The notes under the pieces are model-generated. The model had not been told where the DNA came from. It saw only the letters and a program-made list of their open reading frames with translations, and did not search any database. Below, one piece after another: positions 50,772 through 59,653 of a stretch of DNA of 64,000 nt. The DNA comes from Acidithiobacillus acidisediminis (GTDB lineage: Bacteria; Pseudomonadota; Gammaproteobacteria; Acidithiobacillales; Acidithiobacillaceae). The stretch spans positions 1 through 64,000 of the forward strand of contig NZ_JALQCS010000001.1 of the NCBI RefSeq assembly GCF_023277115.1, given 5' to 3'. A program made the translations under genes and the position numbers. How positions within the stretch are numbered: the first letter of the stretch is position 1; each line of letters opens with the position of its first letter.

Positions 50772-52757
50772 ATGATGGCCTCAGCGCCTGCCACGGAGCT
50801 GGTGATCCAGGCGGCCAGCGTCACCGGGCCGCAACTCCGGGTGCAGCATCTCGAGCTTCGCCTGCGCGGTAAGAGCCCCCAAGATCTGCACTGGCACTTG
50901 CATAGTGGGGTGCTGCACGGAACGGCTGCGGCCTTGCATTGGCAAGCGCTGCAGGCGCGGGGAAAGTTGCAGGCAGAGCAGCACCGCGACGCCCTCGCGC
51001 TGGATATCGCAGTGCAGGGCAGTGGTCTGGGGAACCTGCAGCTCACCGGGCGAGGCGAGATCGGCGCCAGCGACGGGCAGCTGCGCTGGCACGCGGCAGG
51101 CAAAGAGCTGGGCTCCTGGCAAGGGTGGTGGCAGCGCACGGGCAGCAGCGGCTGGTCTGCGCAGGCCCAGGGGCGAGGCAGCGCCACCGCGCTGATGCAG
51201 CAACTCCTGCCCGCAACCTGGCATCCACAGGGCACTTTTCGCGTCTTGCTCGACGCCCAGGGCCAAGGCTGGCGAGATCTGGACGCGGCACAGCTGCACG
51301 CTCAGTTCGACAAACTGCAGTTCAGCAGTCCCAGCGGCTTGCAGGCCGCGGAGAACGGCGGCCTGCTACTCACCCTGCACTTGGAGCGCTCCGCCCAGAT
51401 CTGGCACGGGGACAGCGAATTGCGCTGGCAGCATGGCGCCGTACTCTGGAGTCCGTGGTATTGGGCTGCACCAGCAGGCGGGGTAACCCTTAGCGGGCAT
51501 GGGCAGTATCGCCAGCAAAACTGGCAGATACAGGCGGCGAAGATGCGCTGGCCGGGCATGGGCTGGGCCCGGCTTTCCGCACAGTGGCGCGGCGCCCGCC
51601 AGGGTCCCGACATTCACCTGCAGCAAGCCGATCTGACCCTGGGGCCCGTATGGAAGACCTGGCTGCGTCCGCTACTGCCCAGCAGTGGCCTCGCCCATCG
51701 ACTGGAGGCGCAAGGACAATTGCAGCTTTCCGGGCGTTATGCCGGTGGGCTCACCGCCATCCGCTGGTACTTGCGAGACGGTGGCCTCCATGACCCCAAT
51801 GGGCAGTTTGCGTTGCGTGACATCACGAGCCAAGGCGCCTGGCAACGGCAAGGCGGCGAATCACGCGCCACGCTGCAATGGCTCTATGGACGATTCTATG
51901 ACATCCCCTTCGGACCGCTGGAAGCGCAGTTTCTCCTGCGTGCACACGGTGCCGAACTCGAGCGGCCGGCGCTGGTTTCTGTCCTTGGTGGTCGGCTGCG
52001 CATCGAGCACCTGCGGGCGAATTGGCAGAGCGGCTCGCCGCGCTTTGTGCTGGGCGGTGGTGTCGATCACATTCAGCTCGGATCTCTCACCCACACCTTT
52101 GGCTGGCCGCATTTTGGCGGCACCCTCGACGCGGAAATCCCGCAGCTCCGCTATCATCAAGGCGATCTGGAAACCAACAGCATACTGCATGCGCGGGCCT
52201 TTGGCGGCAGCATGGCCATCGACGGCCTGTCGCTACGTGGTCTGTTCACCCCGAGCCCCCTTCTGCACACCAGCATTCGCTTGCACAACCTGCAGCTCAA
52301 GCCGCTGACGGACGTGTTTCCCGTGGGTTATATCAGCGGTGTGCTGGATGGCAGTGTGCGCGACCTGACCCTGCTCAACTGGCAACCGGTGGCCTTTACT
52401 GCCCGTGTAGAGACCCATCGTGAGCCCACCGTTTCGCAAGAAATCAGTGCCGCCGCCATCGAAAAGCTCACCAAATTGGGGGGCGGCGGCGTCAGCAGTT
52501 TTTTTCAAAATTTCTTCTTGCAGTTTTTTCGCAAGTTTTCTTATGCCAAACTGGGTCTCGGTGTGAAATTGCAGGATGGAGTTGCCACCTTGTCTGGCGT
52601 AGCAGAGGCAGAGGACGGGGGATTTTATCTCCTCCAGGGGCAGGGGCTGCCCCGGGTGAACATCATCGGCTACAATCGCCAGAGCAATTGGCAGGAGCTA
52701 CTGAGCCGGCTGCGTGCCGTGATGGAAGGAAAAGCGCAGGTTGCCACAGGAGACTAA
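50772..52757 (+). CDS. ydbH: YdbH-like AsmA-superfamily protein, without N-terminal membrane anchor
   Basis: A 661-residue beta-rich repeat protein with a C-terminal block typical of YdbH/AsmA-like intermembrane lipid-transfer proteins: a Gly-rich turn (KLGGGGVSSFFQNF), then FSYAKLGLGVKLQDGVATLSG and PRVNIIGYNRQSNW. It starts two bases after the cysM stop; the frame is closed by a stop at 50733-50735, so no signal anchor is encoded. E. coli YdbH is about 880 residues and membrane-anchored. The following DUF1318 lipoprotein gene supports the YdbH assignment. The anchor may be lost, or the gene truncated. Confidence 0.75.
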   Translation: MMASAPATELVIQAASVTGPQLRVQHLELRLRGKSPQDLHWHLHSGVLHGTAAALHWQALQARGKLQAEQHRDALALDIAVQGSGLGNLQLTGRGEIGASDGQLRWHAAGKELGSWQGWWQRTGSSGWSAQAQGRGSATALMQQLLPATWHPQGTFRVLLDAQGQGWRDLDAAQLHAQFDKLQFSSPSGLQAAENGGLLLTLHLERSAQIWHGDSELRWQHGAVLWSPWYWAAPAGGVTLSGHGQYRQQNWQIQAAKMRWPGMGWARLSAQWRGARQGPDIHLQQADLTLGPVWKTWLRPLLPSSGLAHRLEAQGQLQLSGRYAGGLTAIRWYLRDGGLHDPNGQFALRDITSQGAWQRQGGESRATLQWLYGRFYDIPFGPLEAQFLLRAHGAELERPALVSVLGGRLRIEHLRANWQSGSPRFVLGGGVDHIQLGSLTHTFGWPHFGGTLDAEIPQLRYHQGDLETNSILHARAFGGSMAIDGLSLRGLFTPSPLLHTSIRLHNLQLKPLTDVFPVGYISGVLDGSVRDLTLLNWQPVAFTARVETHREPTVSQEISAAAIEKLTKLGGGGVSSFFQNFFLQFFRKFSYAKLGLGVKLQDGVATLSGVAEAEDGGFYLLQGQGLPRVNIIGYNRQSNWQELLSRLRAVMEGKAQVATGD

Positions 52758-52760
52758 CGC

Positions 52761-53438
52761 GTGAAAGCTATCCGCATTCGATATGGGCTTCGTGCCCTGA
52801 CCGTCCTCGCACTCTCGCTGATGCTTGCGGCTTGTGTGACCGTCAACATTTATTTCCCGGCAGCTGCAGCGCAAAGGTTGGCGGATCAAGTCGTCGATCA
52901 GGTCTATCACGCCGCACAACAAGGGAAAGTAGAGATCCACAGTGCGCCGCAGGCGCCGGGGGTAGCACCGGCTGCCTCCGCCGCGCCCAGTGCTTGGCGG
53001 CGAGAACAGCAGATCCAGCCCGGCCAGGTGCTCGGTTACCTGAGCACTGTCGTTTTTCGCTCCGTCAGTGGCACGGCGCAGGCGGCGGCAAACCTCGATG
53101 CCTCCAGCCCGGCGGTGCAAGCCGCCAAGGCCAATGTCGAGGCGCAGGCGGGGCAGCTCAGTTCCTACTTTGCCGATGGCGCCATCGGCTACACCAACAA
53201 TGGGCTAGTTGCTCTGCGCGACGCCAGTGCCGTGCCCTTGGCCGAACGTGCTCGGCTCCCCGGTTTGGTCAACAGTTACAACAGCGCCCTGCAAAATCTG
53301 TATGCGCAAATTGCCGATGCCAACGGACATCCTCAATGGGCGGCGCAAATCCAGCAGAGTTTTGCCCGTGCCTGGATCGCCAAGGCGCCAGATGGCTACT
53401 GGGTGCAAGGGCCAAACGGACAGTGGCAGCGTAAGTAA
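52761..53438 (+). CDS. ydbL: YdbL-like DUF1318 lipoprotein
   Basis: A 225-residue periplasmic lipoprotein from GTG 52761: signal peptide with lipobox LAAC (Cys25), then the DUF1318 hallmark VNIYFPAAAAQRLADQVVDQV, an Ala/Pro-rich spacer, and the C-terminal motif APDGYWVQGPNGQWQRK, matching the YdbL end. In E. coli ydbH-ynbE-ydbL form an operon; the small ynbE gene is not present between these two here. Confidence 0.82.
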   Translation: MKAIRIRYGLRALTVLALSLMLAACVTVNIYFPAAAAQRLADQVVDQVYHAAQQGKVEIHSAPQAPGVAPAASAAPSAWRREQQIQPGQVLGYLSTVVFRSVSGTAQAAANLDASSPAVQAAKANVEAQAGQLSSYFADGAIGYTNNGLVALRDASAVPLAERARLPGLVNSYNSALQNLYAQIADANGHPQWAAQIQQSFARAWIAKAPDGYWVQGPNGQWQRK

Positions 53439-53459
53439 CCGCGCGCATTTCTCTCCCGC

Positions 53460-54782
53460 ATGACTCGTCCCAAGCCCGTTCGCGGCACAGCGCCCATTAC
53501 TCTCGACATCAACTCTCTGGATGGCGATGGTGTCGGCGTCGGACGGCACGAGGGAAAAGTTACCTTCGTTGCTGGCGCGCTTCCTGGAGAGCGGATAGAG
53601 GCGCAGGTCTATGAGGGCACACCGCGTTATGATCGCGCACGTCTCCTGCAAGTGCAGCGTGCCTCCACCCAGCGAGTCACTCCCCACTGCCCGCATGCGG
53701 GTGTCTGTGGGGGCTGCAGCCTGCAGCACCAGGAGCCCTCGGCACAGCTAGCGGTCAAGCAGCGCCATCTGGAAGAGCAGCTCTGGCAACTGGGCAAGGT
53801 GCGCCCAGAGCGCATCCTGCCACCCATTGCCGGGCCCAGTTATGCCTACCGGCGCAAGGCGCGACTTTCGGTGCGCGTGCCCGCCACGCGCGGGGTACTG
53901 GTGGGCTTCCGCGAATACCACTCCAGCTACGTCGCCGAGATGGAAAGTTGCGCCGTCCTCGATCCGCGCGTCGGGGAGCGCATTCTCGATCTGCGCGCCC
54001 TCATCGCCCGCCTGCAAAATCCTCGCTGTATCCCTCAGATCGAAGTGGCCTGCAGTGATGACGTCGCAGCGTTGGTCGTGCGCCATCTCGAAGCCCTAGC
54101 GCCGCAGGATGAAGAATTGCTGGCCCGGTTCGGACACACCCATGACCTGCAGATCTGGCTCCAAAGTGCTGGCCCCGATTCCCTGCGCTGCATTACCGAA
54201 GCCGACCCCGCGCCGCTGCACTATGCTCTACCGGAATATGGACTGCGCCTCGCCTTTAGCCCACTGGTCTTCACCCAGGTCAACGCCAGTATCAATCCCG
54301 TCCTAATTCGCCGCGCCCTCGCACTGCTGGACCCGCAGCCCGGCGAGCATGTCGCAGACCTCTTTTGTGGCCTGGGGAATTTTACTCTGCCCATCGCTCG
54401 CCTGGGCGCCAAAGTACTGGGTGTGGAGGGAGAGCGTCGTTTGACCACTCTGGCCACCGCGAATGCGGCGGCCAATGGTCTGGCGGCGCGCACGGAATTT
54501 CGTTGTGCCGACCTTACCCAGGAAAGCCTCGCTGAGGTATTAGCAGGACATCCGGTGCAGAAACTACTGATCGATCCGCCGCGCAGTGGGGCCATCGAGA
54601 TCCTCAAGGGGATCGGCCCTGCCATCCGCCGCCTCGTCTATGTCTCCTGTAATCCCGATACCCTTGCCCGCGATGCGGGGTTCCTGGTCCAGCAGCTCGG
54701 TTTTCGCCTGCGCAGCGCCGGCATCGTCAATATGTTTCCCCACACCGCTCATGTGGAATCCGTTGCCCTCTTTGAGCGCTAA
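53460..54782 (+). CDS. rlmD: 23S rRNA (uracil-1939-C5)-methyltransferase
   Basis: SAM-dependent RNA methyltransferase, 440 residues. TRAM domain at the N-terminus, [4Fe-4S] cysteines in [15 protein letters not shown] plus one further Cys, the SAM loop [14 protein letters not shown] and the catalytic Cys in [11 protein letters not shown]. RlmD is favoured over TrmA or RlmC by the N-terminal Fe-S TRAM layout. The following gene overlaps its end. Confidence 0.92.
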   Translation: MTRPKPVRGTAPITLDINSLDGDGVGVGRHEGKVTFVAGALPGERIEAQVYEGTPRYDRARLLQVQRASTQRVTPHCPHAGVCGGCSLQHQEPSAQLAVKQRHLEEQLWQLGKVRPERILPPIAGPSYAYRRKARLSVRVPATRGVLVGFREYHSSYVAEMESCAVLDPRVGERILDLRALIARLQNPRCIPQIEVACSDDVAALVVRHLEALAPQDEELLARFGHTHDLQIWLQSAGPDSLRCITEADPAPLHYALPEYGLRLAFSPLVFTQVNASINPVLIRRALALLDPQPGEHVADLFCGLGNFTLPIARLGAKVLGVEGERRLTTLATANAAANGLAARTEFRCADLTQESLAEVLAGHPVQKLLIDPPRSGAIEILKGIGPAIRRLVYVSCNPDTLARDAGFLVQQLGFRLRSAGIVNMFPHTAHVESVALFER

Positions 54783-55293
54783 GGCGCCAGAGCATTGGCT
54801 CTGGGTGCAACCGGGCCGACAGCAATTGCTGGAAATGCACGCTGACGTGAGCGTGGCGCAGTACACGGTTTCCACTGGCCGCGCCGGGCTGGGAGAAGAA
54901 CGAGGCAGTGGCAAGACCCCGCGCGGCTGGCACTATGTGCGCGCATGCGTTGGTGCCGGACTACCGGCAGACGCGGTGTTGCGGGGCCGCCGCTGGAGCG
55001 GGGAACATTGGCAACCCAACGCGCAGACAACGGATCCCATCCTGGCGCGCATCCTCTGGCTTTCTGGGCTGGAGCCGGGACGCAATCGCGGCGGTAGCGT
55101 CGACACCTTTCGTCGCTACATCTACCTGCATGGCACCGCCGACGTAGAGCGCCTGGGCGAAGCCGTTTCCGCTGGTTGTGTGCGCCTTGCCCCAGACGCC
55201 ATCATCCAGCTTTTTCCTCGTTCTCCTGCGGGCACGCCCGTACTCATCGCCGATACCTACAAGCCCCTTCCCGAGCTGAAGAGGAGACCCTGA
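54751..55293 (+). CDS. L,D-transpeptidase (YkuD) family protein, no signal peptide seen
   Basis: Catalytic motif: [25 protein letters not shown], given here as its two parts HGTADVE and SAGCVRL, with the catalytic Cys in the second. From ATG 54751 it has 180 residues; a TTG at 54772 (173 residues) is equally possible. Both starts lie inside rlmD and neither gives a signal peptide, unlike periplasmic cross-linking enzymes of this fold. It may be cytoplasmic, or exported by another route. The next gene starts right after its stop. Confidence 0.75.
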   Translation: MWNPLPSLSAKAPEHWLWVQPGRQQLLEMHADVSVAQYTVSTGRAGLGEERGSGKTPRGWHYVRACVGAGLPADAVLRGRRWSGEHWQPNAQTTDPILARILWLSGLEPGRNRGGSVDTFRRYIYLHGTADVERLGEAVSAGCVRLAPDAIIQLFPRSPAGTPVLIADTYKPLPELKRRP

Positions 55294-57366
55294 GTGGCAC
55301 GCTTTCGCTTTCCCCATTTCCGACGCGCGGTCAACGTCTTCAATCCCCATCTCTTCGAGAACCTCTCGCTGGCGGCATTTCTTGCCTGGGTTGGGCTGGG
55401 TTCCGATGCCTTGTCCTCTTCGGCTTATGGTCCTCCGGAAATCTACTATGCCCTGAAAGGACATGAATATTTATCGGTCTTTTTAGCCATTGGCATTCCT
55501 CTCTCCGTATTCATCATCGCGGCGGGGTACAAGCAGGTCATCGCGCTCTTTCCCGAGGGGGGCGGGGGCTACCATACGGCAACCACGCTCCTTGGCCCCC
55601 TGGCAGGTTTAGTCAGCGGCGCGGCATTGATTGTCGATTACGTGCTCACAGCCGCCATCTCTGTAGCTTCTGGTACCGAGGCGGTGCTCAGCATCTTGCC
55701 AGCAAGCTGGTATCAAGAGCGCATCCTGCTCGATTTGATCATCCTGCTCTTCCTCATCTTTCTCAATTTGCGTGGCATGAAGGAGTCCATCAAGATTCTG
55801 TTGCCGATATTTGTGGGCTTCCTGATCACCAATGGGATCATTCTTGCCTGGGGTCTGCTCAACCATGCCGCAGACTTCCCCCACATTGCCCTGGCAACCA
55901 TCCACGGCGCGCAACACGACAGCATGGAGTACGGCTGGATCTTCATTATCGCCCTGCTGCTGCGCGCCTTCAGTCTAGGCGGCGGTACTTATACCGGTTT
56001 GGAGGCGGTGGCCAACGGCGTACACATCATGCGCGAACCGCGTATCCAGACCGGGCAACGCACCATGACCCTGCTGGCGACGTCGCTGTCATTGGTGGCT
56101 GGCAGTCTGATTTTCCTCTACTTGCTCTACCACGCCGAGGCCCACGCTGGCGAGACCTTGAATGCCGCGTTGTTCCATAGCATTACCGCAAACTGGCAGG
56201 GCTGGGGGATCGATTGGGGAAATTGGGCAACCCTGCTGGCCCTGATTACCGAGGGTCTTCTGCTCTACATCGCTGCCAACACTGGTATCATCACGGCGCC
56301 AATCGTCATGGCCAATATGGCCGTCGACCGCTGGCTGCCGGAGCAGTTTTCTTACCTTTCCGACCAATTCGTGTCGCGGAACGGCATTTTGCTCGTGGGC
56401 TTCTCGGCCATTGCCATTCTCTTGGCTACCGATGGCCATGTGCGCATCCTGGTAGTGCTCTACAGTATCAACGTATTCATCACCTTTACCCTGACCATGG
56501 CGGGTCTGACCCGACACTGGTTCAGCCAACGGCACAGCGGTAAACCTTGGCGTGGGCGGCTGGTGATCAGCGTGCTCGGCCTCTTGGTGACGGGGTTCAT
56601 TCTGATCATCACCGTTTTCGAGAAATTTGATGCCGGTGGGTGGTTTACCTTGCTCATTACCAGCATCGTGATCCTGCTCGGCTATTTCATCTATCGCCAT
56701 TATCGCTCCGTGAGCAAACGCACCCGTGAGTTAGATGAAACCATGCTGGACGTGGTTCCGGAAAATCTCGAACCGGGTCCCGCCTTACCCCTGGACCCAC
56801 GCGCCAGTACCGCCGTGTTTTTCGTGAACCGTTTCGATGGTGTCGGCCTGCATACCCTGCTGACCGCCCATCGCATGGTCAAAGGTTTTGTCAAGAACTA
56901 CGTGTTTCTCCTTGCCGGCATTGTGGGGCAAGGCGAGTTCAAGGGCATGGAGGCGGTCGAGCAACTCAAGGTCTATACCGAAGCCGAGGCCAATCAATAT
57001 GTGGCGTATTGTCGCGCCCAAGGCATGGCAGCGACCTGGTTTGCTACCTATGGCACCGATCGCATTCAAGCCATGGAAGACTTGGCCAGTGCCGCGATTC
57101 GCTACTTTCCCAACAGCATCTTCTTCGCCGGACGCGTCATCGATTCTGACCAGAACAGTACCCTGTGGAGCATCCTGCACGACGAGGTATCCTTCATCAT
57201 TCAGGATCGATTGCAGAAAGATGGCTTCAGCATGATGATCGTGCCGGTGCACGTGCGCGGCATGCCCAACAAATTGCCCTCCATCTCCTTGCCGATCGAT
57301 ATGCCGGCGGATCTGGAGCTGGTACAACCGGAGAAGAAAGGCGACGAAAATGCCAAACCCGCGTAA
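55294..57366 (+). CDS. KimA-like APC-superfamily potassium transporter
   Basis: A 690-residue membrane protein with about twelve helices and a soluble C-terminal domain (about 470-690). KimA/YdaO-like motifs are strong: LGSDALSSSAYGPPEI, LFPEGGGGYHTATTLLG and GAALIVDYVLTAAISVASGTEA, the region that binds K+ in Bacillus KimA. Start is GTG 55294, one base after the previous stop. Function as K+/H+ symport is inferred from family; amino-acid transport is the alternative. Uptake of K+ would help keep the inside-positive potential of acidophiles. Confidence 0.78.
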   Translation: MARFRFPHFRRAVNVFNPHLFENLSLAAFLAWVGLGSDALSSSAYGPPEIYYALKGHEYLSVFLAIGIPLSVFIIAAGYKQVIALFPEGGGGYHTATTLLGPLAGLVSGAALIVDYVLTAAISVASGTEAVLSILPASWYQERILLDLIILLFLIFLNLRGMKESIKILLPIFVGFLITNGIILAWGLLNHAADFPHIALATIHGAQHDSMEYGWIFIIALLLRAFSLGGGTYTGLEAVANGVHIMREPRIQTGQRTMTLLATSLSLVAGSLIFLYLLYHAEAHAGETLNAALFHSITANWQGWGIDWGNWATLLALITEGLLLYIAANTGIITAPIVMANMAVDRWLPEQFSYLSDQFVSRNGILLVGFSAIAILLATDGHVRILVVLYSINVFITFTLTMAGLTRHWFSQRHSGKPWRGRLVISVLGLLVTGFILIITVFEKFDAGGWFTLLITSIVILLGYFIYRHYRSVSKRTRELDETMLDVVPENLEPGPALPLDPRASTAVFFVNRFDGVGLHTLLTAHRMVKGFVKNYVFLLAGIVGQGEFKGMEAVEQLKVYTEAEANQYVAYCRAQGMAATWFATYGTDRIQAMEDLASAAIRYFPNSIFFAGRVIDSDQNSTLWSILHDEVSFIIQDRLQKDGFSMMIVPVHVRGMPNKLPSISLPIDMPADLELVQPEKKGDENAKPA

Positions 57367-58387
57367 GGGGCCCCTGGGCCCACTAATGATCGACATTCCT
57401 GGCCCCACGCTACAGGCCGAAGACCGGGAACGCCTGCAACACCCTGTCGTAGGAGGAATCATCCTGTTCGCGCGTAACTGCATCGATGCGCAACAGGTGC
57501 AGGAGCTCTGTCACGAAATCCATAACCTACGTCAGCCCAGTTTGATCATTGCCATTGATCAAGAGGGCGGTCGAGTGCAGCGCCTACGCGCGGGGGTCAC
57601 AAACTTCCCCCCCCAGGCCGCCCTGGGGTGGCTGACCGATAGCGCGGGCCTGGATCAGGCACGCAACCTGGCCGAGATCTGGGGGGAGCTGTTGGGCTAT
57701 GAGCTGCGCCAGTTGGGCATCGACCTCGATTTTACCCCATGTATTGACCTCGATGGCGGCGTCTCTTCGGTCATCGGCGATCGCGCCTTGCACCAAGAGG
57801 CCTATGTCGTCGGCGAACTGGCGAGCCACCTCTGGCAGGGGTTGGATCGCCAGGGTCTGACTGGGGTCGCCAAGCATTTTCCGGGGCACGGTAATGTGGC
57901 TGCCGATTCGCATCATGAGCTGCCCGTCGATCCCCGTCCGCGCGTCCAGATCGAGGAAGACCTCCGCCCCTTTCATCGACTCGTCGCGGCGGGGATCCCC
58001 GCCGTCATGCCCGCACACGTGTGTTATGCCGCGCTCGACCCAGCGCCAGCGGGCTATTCTCCCTACTGGCTACAGCAGGTCTTGCGCGGAGAGCTGGGCT
58101 TTAGCGGCGTCATTGTCAGTGACGACCTCAGCATGGTTGGGGCACTGGGCGTTGGCGGAATCAGCCAACGGGTTGATGCCGCCCTTGCCGCTGGCGCTGA
58201 GCTGCTCCTGGTTTGCAATGACGAGGCAGCTGCCAATCAGGCCATGGAGCATTGCCTGCACCTGGGCATCCCCGACTTCCATTTGGAACGGTTACAGGGC
58301 CAGGCGAGTCAGCTCTCAGCGCGACGTTTGCGCGAATATCGCGAACAGATCGACGGGCTCCGAGAGCAGTTTTCCAACCCCTTGTAA
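57350..58387 (+). CDS. nagZ: Beta-N-acetylglucosaminidase NagZ
   Basis: Cytoplasmic GH3 enzyme that removes GlcNAc from anhydro-muropeptides in cell-wall recycling. The 345 residues have AIDQEGGRVQRL, the catalytic histidine loop KHFPGHGNVAADSHHELP and the nucleophile Asp in IVSDDLSMVGAL. ATG 57350 overlaps the KimA-like gene by 17 bases. Its product stream can reach the AmgK-MurU bypass encoded at 28625-30282. Confidence 0.94.
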   Translation: MPNPRKGPLGPLMIDIPGPTLQAEDRERLQHPVVGGIILFARNCIDAQQVQELCHEIHNLRQPSLIIAIDQEGGRVQRLRAGVTNFPPQAALGWLTDSAGLDQARNLAEIWGELLGYELRQLGIDLDFTPCIDLDGGVSSVIGDRALHQEAYVVGELASHLWQGLDRQGLTGVAKHFPGHGNVAADSHHELPVDPRPRVQIEEDLRPFHRLVAAGIPAVMPAHVCYAALDPAPAGYSPYWLQQVLRGELGFSGVIVSDDLSMVGALGVGGISQRVDAALAAGAELLLVCNDEAAANQAMEHCLHLGIPDFHLERLQGQASQLSARRLREYREQIDGLREQFSNPL

Positions 58388-58414
58388 TTCCTCTGTCAGC
58401 GCGTAGAATACGCG
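58382..58414 (+). promoter_or_regulatory. rpsF operon promoter with palindrome over the -10 box
   Basis: TTGTAA (58382-58387), 16 bases, TAGAAT (58404-58409) are a plausible promoter. The 15-base perfect palindrome CGCGTA-GAA-TACGCG (58400-58414) covers the -10 box. It could be an operator, or a short hairpin terminator for nagZ since TTCCCCCTTT follows. The rpsF leader is about 75 bases and contains a CGGA-TCCG stem just before the TAAGGAG ribosome site, a possible S6:S18 autoregulatory element. Confidence 0.45.
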
Positions 58415-58489
58415 TTCCCCCTTTGTGGTGGTCACCTCCTTGTTCGGGCGATCGGCGTCCGGACTCTCTGATCCGTAAGGAGTCAAGCA

Positions 58490-58867
58490 TTGCGGCATTA
58501 CGAAATTGTGTTTCTGGTCCACCCTGACCAGAGTGAATTGGTACCCCAGATGATCGAGCGCTATCGCGGCATGATCGAAGGCGATGGCGGGCAGATTCAT
58601 CGCTTGGAAGATTGGGGTCGCCGGCAACTCGCGTACCCAATCAAAAAGGCCCACAAGGCCCACTACGTCCTCATGAACGTGGAATGTACGGGTGCTGCCC
58701 TGGCAGAACTAGAAGATGCGTTCCGTTTCAGCGATGCGGTCCTGCGCCATCTGACCCTGGCGCGCGACGAAGCGGTCACCGACGCCTCACCACTGGCACG
58801 GGACGAAAATGATCGTCACGACCGCAGCGAGACGCACGCGGAAGCAGAAACGGAAAGCGTAGAGTAA
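58490..58867 (+). CDS. rpsF: 30S ribosomal protein S6
   Basis: Binds the central domain of 16S rRNA with S18. The 125 residues start from a TTG at 58490 ([16 protein letters not shown]), chosen because TAAGGAG sits just upstream and the family begins this way. The acidic C-terminal tail ([20 protein letters not shown]) is typical of S6. First gene of rpsF-rpsR-rplI-dnaB. Confidence 0.95.
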   Translation: MRHYEIVFLVHPDQSELVPQMIERYRGMIEGDGGQIHRLEDWGRRQLAYPIKKAHKAHYVLMNVECTGAALAELEDAFRFSDAVLRHLTLARDEAVTDASPLARDENDRHDRSETHAEAETESVE

Positions 58868-58878
58868 GGAGAGACAGC

Positions 58879-59157
58879 ATGGCATTTCATAGAGATAGAG
58901 ACGGAGATGGGGACCGCGATCGTCGGGGCGGTGGTGGTGGAGGATTTTCTCGGCGGCGCAAGAGCTGCCGCTTCAAGGCCGAAGGCGTCAAGGAAATCGA
59001 CTACAAGGATCTCAAGACCCTGCAGGCCTTCATTGGCGAGACCGGCAAGATCGTGCCCAGTCGGATTACCGGCACCAGCACCCTGTATCAGCGGCAATTG
59101 GCAACGGCCATCAAGCGCGCGCGCTTCCTGGCATTGCTTCCCTATGTGATCCGCTGA
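58879..59157 (+). CDS. rpsR: 30S ribosomal protein S18
   Basis: Partner of S6. The 92 residues hold the family core ([19 protein letters not shown], then the S18 signature around [20 protein letters not shown]). Residues 2-23 are an unusual Arg/Asp/Gly-rich extension with [17 protein letters not shown], longer than the usual 75-79-residue protein. GGAGAG precedes the ATG. Confidence 0.96.
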   Translation: MAFHRDRDGDGDRDRRGGGGGGFSRRRKSCRFKAEGVKEIDYKDLKTLQAFIGETGKIVPSRITGTSTLYQRQLATAIKRARFLALLPYVIR

Positions 59158-59182
59158 GCCGTTGGCTGTAAGGACAAACACC

Positions 59183-59629
59183 ATGAAAGTCATTTTATTG
59201 GAACGTATCAACAAACTGGGGCGCCTTGGCGATGTCGTCGAAGTACGCCCGGGCTACGGACGCAATTTCCTGGTTCCTCAGGGTAAGGCCGTGGTTGCGA
59301 CAGCAGAAAACCTAGCCGACTTTGCCGAGCGCAAGGCCAGTCTCGAGGCCATCGAGTCCGAGCGCCTGCAAGCGGCGCGGAAACGGGCCGAGGCCTTGGC
59401 AGATCTGATTCTCCGTATCGCCTTGCAGGCCGGTGAGGATGGCCGCCTTTTTGGCTCCGTCGGCCACCACGACGTTGCCCGTCTGCTCGAAGAGCAAGGG
59501 CACCAAGTCAGCCATGGCGAGGTACGGATGCAGGAAGGTCCGATCAAGCGCACGGGTGAGTATCCAGTGCGTTTGCACCTGCACCCCGAGGTCGAACTCG
59601 ATATTCAGGTCATCGTCGAGCGGGCCTGA
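59183..59629 (+). CDS. rplI: 50S ribosomal protein L9
   Basis: The 148 residues are standard: N-domain MKVILLERINKLGRLGDVV with GYGRNFLVPQGKA, a long connecting helix, and a C-domain with GRLFGSV. ATG 59183 is preferred over an upstream in-frame start because it matches the family N-terminus and follows AAGGAC. Confidence 0.96.
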   Translation: MKVILLERINKLGRLGDVVEVRPGYGRNFLVPQGKAVVATAENLADFAERKASLEAIESERLQAARKRAEALADLILRIALQAGEDGRLFGSVGHHDVARLLEEQGHQVSHGEVRMQEGPIKRTGEYPVRLHLHPEVELDIQVIVERA

Positions 59630-59653
59630 TCGCGCACGTCCAGGGGCATAAGG

